Assembly (NCBI GenBank): GCA_012513545.1
Contig: JAAZCB010000591.1
Coordinates: 1-7,343, forward strand
Direction of reading: 5' to 3'
Length of the DNA: 7,343 nt
Source of the DNA: Clostridiaceae bacterium
Lineage (GTDB): Bacteria > Bacillota_A > Clostridia > Acetivibrionales > Acetivibrionaceae
Shown: positions 1 through 3,421 of the stretch, piece by piece
How the letters are laid out: the number at the start of each line of letters is the position of its first letter
Position numbering within the stretch: the first letter of the stretch is position 1
Translations under genes and position numbers: made by a program
The notes under the pieces: model-generated
What the model saw: only the letters and a program-made list of their open reading frames with translations
Database searches by the model: none
What the model was told of the DNA's origin: nothing

Positions 1-18
1 CAACATAGATATTCCCCC
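1..18 (-). other. Possible start of the next gene downstream of the Fe-S protein (cut by window edge)
   Basis: On the minus strand, 25 bases after the stop codon of the iron-sulfur gene, a run GGGGG (14-18) is followed 7 bases later by an ATG (codon at 4-6). This has the form of a ribosome binding site and start codon, which would make the iron-sulfur gene the first of an operon. Only two codons (Met-Leu) are visible, so neither the gene nor its product can be confirmed. No terminator hairpin is seen between the two, which fits co-transcription. Confidence 0.27.
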
Positions 19-31
19 ATAGATTTGTTAC

Positions 32-790
32 TTAATTTCCAAAGCTATATTTAATTACGGATTTAGGGCAATTGTCAACGCATTTACCGCACAAAATACA
101 TTCACTACTATTAATATTACCTTTCCTAACCATGTCCATTACATCCAGGCTCATTGCACAATTCTTGCTACAGATCTTGCATCCTATGCATTTATCGGTA
201 TCTACGCTGAGTTTAAGGGATGGAATATTCATCTTATTTCCAATTGATTTTCCAACTATCATAAAGGGTGCCATCCAGCACATTGAATGACAAAAGCCCC
301 TTTTACCTACAATAAAAGCAATAATCATAATTATTGAAGAAACAATTCCGAATAATATGAGATATCCTCCCCATTCAGCAATTGGTGCACTATAATATGT
401 ATTGTACAAAAAATCATACTTTTTTAGTCCTCCAACAAGGATAAAGCTTCCAATGATACCTGATAGCCAGGGTACCCATATAAAAAACTTAATTTTATCC
501 ACTTTTTTTATATTAACCTTCCTGTCATTCAAATAAGAGCAGAACGCCTCCTGATAAGCACCGCCAGGGCACACCCAGCCGCAATAAGCTCTTCCCAGGA
601 AAATTGAAAAAATGAATTGTGCTGCAAAAACAAATAATGAACCAACTACAATACCTTTAGTCCCAAAATTATATATGCCTGCATTAAATATCCCTTCATA
701 TGGTATAACAGGAGACAAAAGCTTAAACAGTACCGGAAACAAGTATGCAGATAAATACATAATAGTTCTTCTGACCACTTGCCTTTTCAT
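32..790 (-). CDS. NapH/YccM-like membrane protein with two 4Fe-4S ferredoxin clusters
   Basis: This is a 252-residue integral membrane iron-sulfur protein, probably an electron-transfer subunit that moves electrons across or along the cytoplasmic membrane. About four hydrophobic segments are visible (roughly residues 9-30, 46-66, 102-121 and 141-163). Two Cys-x3-Cys motifs lie next to the membrane segments: CGWVCPGG (C70, C74) and CHSMCW (C167, C171). These are typical of the NapH/NosR/YccM/CcoG group. The C-terminus has two ferredoxin clusters: C201, C204, C207, C211, and C231, C234, C237, C241 followed by Pro. The length fits NapH-like proteins. The start at 790 is supported by AAAGGGG (801-807) and GGGA (796-799) just upstream and by a promoter at 824-852. 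No nap or nos catalytic genes are in view, so the redox partner is unknown and a specific symbol is not justified. The family call is firm; the physiological role is not. Confidence 0.88.
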   Translation of the reverse strand: MKRQVVRRTIMYLSAYLFPVLFKLLSPVIPYEGIFNAGIYNFGTKGIVVGSLFVFAAQFIFSIFLGRAYCGWVCPGGAYQEAFCSYLNDRKVNIKKVDKIKFFIWVPWLSGIIGSFILVGGLKKYDFLYNTYYSAPIAEWGGYLILFGIVSSIIMIIAFIVGKRGFCHSMCWMAPFMIVGKSIGNKMNIPSLKLSVDTDKCIGCKICSKNCAMSLDVMDMVRKGNINSSECILCGKCVDNCPKSVIKYSFGN

Positions 791-823
791 TTAAATCCCG
801 CCCCTTTAATGCTTGATTATTGA

Positions 824-852
824 ATTTTATCATGTGATAACGTGATTTACAA
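824..852 (-). promoter_or_regulatory. Sigma-A-type promoter of the Fe-S protein gene
   Basis: Read on the minus strand, TTGTAA (847-852, 4 of 6 matches to TTGACA) is followed by a 17-base spacer and TAAAAT (824-829, 5 of 6 matches to TATAAT). Transcription would start near 817, which leaves a leader of about 27 bases ending in the ribosome binding site. Spacing and position are ideal. The call rests on consensus matching only. Confidence 0.6.
827..840. promoter_or_regulatory. 14-bp dyad operator candidate over the Fe-S gene promoter
   Basis: TTATCATGTGATAA is a perfect inverted repeat of 6-bp arms (TTATCA and TGATAA) around a 2-bp centre. It covers part of the -10 box and the spacer of the promoter at 824-852, a position suited to a repressor. 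The 6-2-6 layout is the same as that of the Crp/Fnr-family PrfA box (TTAACA-N2-TGTTAA), though the bases differ. The regulator is unknown. Confidence 0.45.
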
Positions 853-1224
853 GACACATGTAATAATTTTCCACATCAGGAAACATGACTGCAACAGGGG
901 TAGGACATACATCGTCAAACGTGTGCCATGCTCTTGTCCATACATTTTTGAATCAGCAACTTCTTAAAGCCATTTCTATAAAAATAAGTATCTGCTATTA
1001 ACAGATTCGTATATAAAGAGCAGATGTGATTGAAAGGAACATAAAATACTAAATGATTATCTTTATACAGCAGCTTTATAAATCGCATTAAGGGGCTGTT
1101 GCGCAATCGATTAAAAATCGCAGTGTAATGCCCCTTTTTTATTGCTCTTGAAAAGTGAAACACAAGAACAACCATGACAGCGTCTGACGCAGTAGAATTG
1201 ATGAAAACCGATAACTTTCACCTT
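853..1224. other. Intergenic stretch without a convincing gene
   Basis: These bases lie between the promoter of the minus-strand iron-sulfur gene and the promoter region of the plus-strand antiporter operon. An open minus-strand frame of 86 codons (915-1175) has no ribosome binding site, reads through a terminator-like hairpin and has no recognisable protein features, so it is not called. The only clear structure is the hairpin at 1090-1140. A short 11-bp palindrome (GCGTC-T-GACGC, 1180-1190) was also seen. The stretch may hold decayed sequence or an unannotated small RNA. Confidence 0.5.
1090..1140 (+). terminator. Orphan rho-independent terminator-like hairpin
   Basis: On the plus strand AAGGGGC (1090-1096) can pair with GCCCCTT (1130-1136). 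An inner stem CGATT/AATCG (1108-1112 and 1116-1120) closes a 3-base loop. The outer stem runs directly into six T residues (1135-1140). This is the layout of an intrinsic terminator read left to right, but no plus-strand gene lies upstream within the window. It could end an unseen small RNA or be the remnant of a mobile element, since GGGGCTGTTGCGCA resembles the ends of some insertion sequences. Confidence 0.4.
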
Positions 1225-1256
1225 AACCGTCCCCAATTGACTCAATTGACTCATTT
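1225..1256. repeat. Degenerate REP-like repeat (half element with 9-bp tandem duplication)
   Basis: AACCGTCCCC (1225-1234) is followed by two exact copies of AATTGACTC (1235-1243 and 1244-1252) and then ATT. The block resembles one arm of the dispersed REP-like repeats with a CCGTCCCC core and TGACTCATT ends that I recall from Clostridia genomes. The second, fuller copy in this window is at 2890-2924; the two share GT-CCCC-A followed by TTGACTC. The matching left arm (AATGAGTCAA) is missing here. Confidence 0.42.
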
Positions 1257-1283
1257 TACTAAGCATAAAAAATATAGTATAAT
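1255..1283 (+). promoter_or_regulatory. Promoter of the PII-like/antiporter operon
   Basis: A perfect TATAAT (1278-1283) lies 17 bases downstream of TTTACT (1255-1260, 4 of 6 matches to the -35 consensus). Transcription would start near 1290, about 27 bases before the ATG at 1317. The stronger-looking TTGACT hexamers at 1237 and 1246 are 35 and 26 bases away from the -10 box, which is too far to serve as its -35. Confidence 0.55.
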
Positions 1284-1304
1284 AACAACTATCAAATTGG
1301 ATCC

Positions 1305-1311
1305 GGGAGGG
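1305..1311 (+). promoter_or_regulatory. Strong ribosome binding site of the PII-like gene
   Basis: GGGAGGG lies 5 bases before the ATG at 1317. It fixes the start of the small gene that leads the operon. Confidence 0.7.
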
Positions 1312-1316
1312 ATATT

Positions 1317-1655
1317 ATGCAGCTTTTGTTAATTGTTTTGAATAAAACTGAAAAGCTTGAAGCACTGCTTGAGGAATTAATGGAAAACGGCATATCTGGT
1401 GCAACAATTCTAAACAGCACAGGAATGCTGAGAGAGCTTGCAAAAAACAACGAGGATCTACCTATATTCGGTTCTCTTCGTTATATAATAGATCTTGATC
1501 GCAAAGAAAGCAAAACTATATTTATGGTTTTAAAAGAAGAACAAATTGCAAAGGCAAAAACAATAATCAAGTCTGTTATAGGTGATTTAAAAAAACCGGA
1601 TACAGCTGTTATGTTTACTTTGCCAATTTCATCAGCAGAAGGGATTGGATATTGA
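1317..1655 (+). CDS. PII-like (GlnB-superfamily) small regulatory protein
   Basis: This is a 112-residue soluble protein with no signal peptide or membrane segment. The pattern of predicted elements fits the ferredoxin-like fold of the PII superfamily: a strand MQLLLIVLN (1-9), a helix TEKLEALLEELMENG (11-25), a strand GATILNSTG (28-36), a loop of about 20 residues where PII proteins carry the T-loop (37-56), a strand (66-72), a helix EEQIAKAKTIIKSVIG (74-89), and a final strand ending TAVMFTLPISSAEGI (96-110). The C-terminal phrase resembles the end of PII-like proteins. The canonical T-loop Tyr motif is not evident, so a GlnB/GlnK nitrogen role is unlikely. Its stop codon lies only 4 bases before the antiporter ATG at 1660, so the genes are co-transcribed and probably translationally coupled. 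A role as ligand sensor for the antiporter is an inference from this pairing. Confidence 0.68.
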   Translation: MQLLLIVLNKTEKLEALLEELMENGISGATILNSTGMLRELAKNNEDLPIFGSLRYIIDLDRKESKTIFMVLKEEQIAKAKTIIKSVIGDLKKPDTAVMFTLPISSAEGIGY

Positions 1656-1659
1656 TAAT

Positions 1660-2823
1660 ATGAGTATAATGTTTTATTTGGCTTTGATTTTATTTTCGGG
1701 ACTTTTTTTGGGACGTGCAGTTAAATTGTTTAAGCTTCCTAATGTTACCGGTTATTTGGTAGCAGGCTTACTTATAGGTCCTTTCGTGTTCAAAATTATC
1801 CCTTTTGATATTGTTGAACAGTTAAAACTGATTTCAGAAATGGCTTTAGCATTTATTGCTTTTTCAATTGGTGCAGAATTCAAGCTGTCCTATCTTAAAA
1901 AAGTCGGCATTACACCAATTGTCATAGCGTTGTTTGAAGGGTTAACGGCTATGGTATTTGTTGTAATAATACTGATGCTTTTCAGGTTCCCTTTTGAGGT
2001 TTCCCTTTTATTAGGTGCCATTGCTTCTGCAACAGCCCCGGCAGCTACAATTATGGTAGTAAGGCAATATAATGCAAACGGCCCCCTTACAAAAACCCTG
2101 CTTAGCGTTGTTGCTCTTGATGACGCTGTAGCATTAATAGCTTTCGGTTTTTCAATGGCTATAGTTAATTCACTTTTACACCCTGGACAGAATTCCGCTT
2201 TGGTGTCCGTTCTCATGCCCTTTGCTGAAATTATCGGCTCAATTGTGCTCGGCGCAGTTCTTGGCTTACTGTTTAATGTTCCTCTTCGCTTTTTTAAGAA
2301 AGATTCAAACAGGTTGATTATCACAACAGGCTTTTTATTTTTGGGTTCTTCTCTTGCTTCAACCCTTGGCTTATCCTCGCTTTTATTATGCATGAGCATG
2401 GGAACAATGGTTATTAATACTTGCGAATCAGGGCCTTCAATATTTAAAATGACAGATAGTATAACCCCGCCGATCTTCTTAATGTTCTTTGTTGTATCCG
2501 GCGCAGAGCTTGATATTTCAATTTTGCCGTCAATAGGTTTACTTGGGATACTGTATATTTTATTCAGGTCATTCGGTAAGGTTCTAGGAGCTTCCATAGG
2601 TGCAATTATTATGAAAGCGCCTCAAACAGTAAAAAAATATCTAGGACTCGCTCTTATTCCACAAGCCGGAGTTGCAATCGGTCTTTCGCTAATTGCATCA
2701 GAGACAATGCCCGAATTCGGAAAAACTATTCGTGCGGTTATACTATGTGCAACTCTTATTTATGAACTGATTGGTCCATTACTGGCTAAAATTGCACTAA
2801 AAAAAGCCGGAGAAATTGGTTAG
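1660..2823 (+). CDS. CPA2-family cation:proton antiporter (Na+/H+ exchanger domain only)
   Basis: The product (387 residues from the ATG at 1660) is an integral membrane protein of about 11-13 helices, matching the Na+/H+ exchanger family in the cytoplasmic membrane. It would exchange Na+ or K+ for protons. Residues in view: LPNVTGYLVAGLLIGP (26-41) at the N-terminus; SATAPAATIMV (123-133), which corresponds to the unwound TM4 region; and VALDDAVALI (151-160) with D154-D155. That Asp-Asp pair is the ion-binding motif of electrogenic antiporters such as NapA, whereas KefC-type proteins carry Gln-Asp. FRSFGKVLG (302-310) places a conserved lysine at K307. There is no C-terminal TrkA/RCK nucleotide-binding domain, unlike KefB/KefC. 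A TTG at 1645 in the same frame would overlap the previous gene, but it sits 1 base after the AGAAGGG motif (1637-1643), so the ATG is preferred; its own spacing of about 16 bases is long. The transported cation cannot be read from sequence. Confidence 0.9.
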   Translation: MSIMFYLALILFSGLFLGRAVKLFKLPNVTGYLVAGLLIGPFVFKIIPFDIVEQLKLISEMALAFIAFSIGAEFKLSYLKKVGITPIVIALFEGLTAMVFVVIILMLFRFPFEVSLLLGAIASATAPAATIMVVRQYNANGPLTKTLLSVVALDDAVALIAFGFSMAIVNSLLHPGQNSALVSVLMPFAEIIGSIVLGAVLGLLFNVPLRFFKKDSNRLIITTGFLFLGSSLASTLGLSSLLLCMSMGTMVINTCESGPSIFKMTDSITPPIFLMFFVVSGAELDISILPSIGLLGILYILFRSFGKVLGASIGAIIMKAPQTVKKYLGLALIPQAGVAIGLSLIASETMPEFGKTIRAVILCATLIYELIGPLLAKIALKKAGEIG

Positions 2824-2884
2824 TCAATAGGCTATGGACTTTATGTCTACTACACAAGACACCCTAACAAGGTTTTGGTTACAG

Positions 2885-2925
2885 AAAAAAATGAGCCAAT
2901 AGGAAGTACCCCACTTGACTCATTC
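2885..2925 (-). terminator. REP-like hairpin acting as terminator of the 71-residue gene
   Basis: On the plus strand AATGAGCCAA (2890-2899) and TTGACTCATT (2915-2924) form a 10-bp inverted repeat with one mismatch (a G-U wobble in minus-strand RNA) around a 15-base loop. Read on the minus strand, the hairpin is followed by a run of seven T (2885-2891), the form of an intrinsic terminator. The minus-strand stop codon at 2920-2922 lies inside the first arm. The loop contains GTACCCCAC, so the element also looks like a decayed copy of the CCGTCCCC repeat family seen at 1225-1256. No separate terminator was found for the antiporter operon, so this hairpin may serve both converging units. Confidence 0.55.
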
Positions 2926-3135
2926 TCCATGTATCAGGTGAAAAATATTGTATTCGTCAAACTCATCCTTTAATTGCTGCTGATACCTTTTTACCGCCTC
3001 TTTTCTGCATTCATTGCAAACATCTTGATTTTCATCATAAAGAAAACAATCTTCTGCAGAATTATTTAATCCTTTTATGTTAAGCTGACCCGGACATAAA
3101 TCATTTTCAATTAAATACTTTAATAATTCTTCCAT
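2920..3135 (-). CDS. Small four-cysteine protein of unknown function (possible zinc knuckle)
   Basis: The product has 71 residues, is soluble and acidic, and has no signal peptide. Four cysteines (C14, C30, C40 and C43) include a CNEC pair (C-x2-C), and the first is followed by Pro. This layout resembles small zinc-binding or phage-type proteins with spaced cysteines ending in a CxxC before a charged helix (RKEAVKRYQQQLKDEFDEY, 44-62). I do not recognise a family. The start at 3135 is preceded by only a weak GGGA (3145-3148) about 9 bases away. A promoter at 3189-3218 and a terminator-like hairpin at the 3' end frame it as a single-gene unit, which supports it being real. The stop codon sits within the repeat element, so the original C-terminus may have been changed by the repeat. 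Confidence 0.6.
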   Translation of the reverse strand: MEELLKYLIENDLCPGQLNIKGLNNSAEDCFLYDENQDVCNECRKEAVKRYQQQLKDEFDEYNIFHLIHGE

Positions 3136-3188
3136 TTGAAATTCCCATTTCTTATCATTTTATATACGGATTTAACCTTATATATTAA

Positions 3189-3218
3189 ATTATACCATAC
3201 TTACAATTGCCTTGTAAG
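3189..3218 (-). promoter_or_regulatory. Promoter of the 71-residue gene
   Basis: Read on the minus strand, CTTACA (3213-3218, 4 of 6 matches to TTGACA) is followed by an 18-base spacer and a perfect TATAAT (3189-3194). Transcription would start near 3182, about 47 bases before the start codon. The -35 half lies inside the dyad at 3199-3219. Confidence 0.5.
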
Positions 3219-3219
3219 T
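3199..3219. promoter_or_regulatory. Perfect 8-bp-arm dyad, operator candidate between divergent promoters
   Basis: ACTTACAA (3199-3206) and TTGTAAGT (3212-3219) are perfect inverted copies separated by TTGCC. The dyad fully covers the -35 box of the minus-strand promoter and ends 18 bases before the -35 of the plus-strand promoter at 3237. A bound regulator would block the small gene and could also influence the surface-protein gene. There is no U-run after it, so it is not a terminator. Confidence 0.5.
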
Positions 3220-3236
3220 CCGCACCAAAAACTCAA

Positions 3237-3265
3237 TTGCTATTCATTCTCAAATCTGTTATAAT
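3237..3265 (+). promoter_or_regulatory. Promoter of the S-layer-anchored surface protein gene
   Basis: TTGCTA (3237-3242, 4 of 6 matches) and a perfect TATAAT (3260-3265) are separated by the ideal 17 bases. Transcription would begin near 3272, giving a leader of about 150 bases before the ATG at 3422. Other promoters further down in the AT-rich leader cannot be excluded, since the TA run at 3339-3356 could supply a -10 box, but no good -35 precedes it. Confidence 0.58.
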
Positions 3266-3338
3266 AAACGAATGAAAGTTACTCTTCTGGTTGTTTTTTA
3301 TCATCTATAGTTGTTTCCATAATACACCAACAAGGGAC

Positions 3339-3356
3339 TATATATATATATATATA
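3339..3356. repeat. (TA)9 dinucleotide run in the surface-protein leader
   Basis: Nine uninterrupted TA units lie about 65 bases upstream of the start codon, inside the predicted 5' untranslated region. Such a run can form a hairpin in RNA and can change length by slippage, which is a known route to phase-variable expression in other bacteria. Whether its length varies here cannot be seen from one sequence. Confidence 0.85.
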
Positions 3357-3370
3357 TTGCCAATAGCATC

Positions 3371-3389
3371 GCTTTCAGTATTTGAAGGC
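3371..3389 (+). other. Small leader hairpin upstream of the ribosome binding site
   Basis: GCTTTCA (3371-3377) can pair with TGAAGGC (3383-3389), including one G-U pair, around a 5-base loop (GTATT). It ends 19 bases before the ribosome binding site. With the TA run just upstream it makes the leader structured. No match to a known riboswitch consensus was recognised. Confidence 0.35.
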
Positions 3390-3408
3390 TGTGTTAATAT
3401 ATTTATTT

Positions 3409-3415
3409 GGGGAGG
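3409..3415 (+). promoter_or_regulatory. Strong ribosome binding site of the surface protein gene
   Basis: GGGGAGG lies 6 bases before the ATG at 3422. It fixes the start, which is followed at once by a signal peptide. Confidence 0.8.
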
Positions 3416-3421
3416 ACAAAA

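Noticed and set aside
915..1175. 86-codon minus-strand open frame in the 791-1316 gap
   Set aside because: It has no ribosome binding site before its ATG, reads through a terminator-like hairpin, and the translation shows no recognisable domain, signal or composition of a real protein.
1237..1251. Two TTGACT hexamers as -35 boxes for the antiporter operon
   Set aside because: They lie 35 and 26 bases before the TATAAT at 1278, too far for a sigma-A promoter; they belong to the tandem 9-bp repeat.
1645..1659. TTG at 1645 as start of the antiporter
   Set aside because: It overlaps the previous stop codon and sits 1 base after the only purine-rich motif (1637-1643), leaving no room for ribosome binding; ATG at 1660 gives the usual N-terminus. 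It cannot be fully excluded.
1890..2597. 235-codon minus-strand open frame opposite the antiporter
   Set aside because: It is a shadow of the clear membrane-transporter gene; its translation is rich in Pro, Ser, Thr and Lys in a pattern produced by reverse reading of hydrophobic codons.
3272..3310. 12-residue leader peptide (ATG at 3272, TAG at 3308) at the start of the surface-gene transcript
   Set aside because: The ATG would fall at the predicted transcription start with no ribosome binding site, and the short sequence shows no attenuator-like codon run, so it is probably chance.
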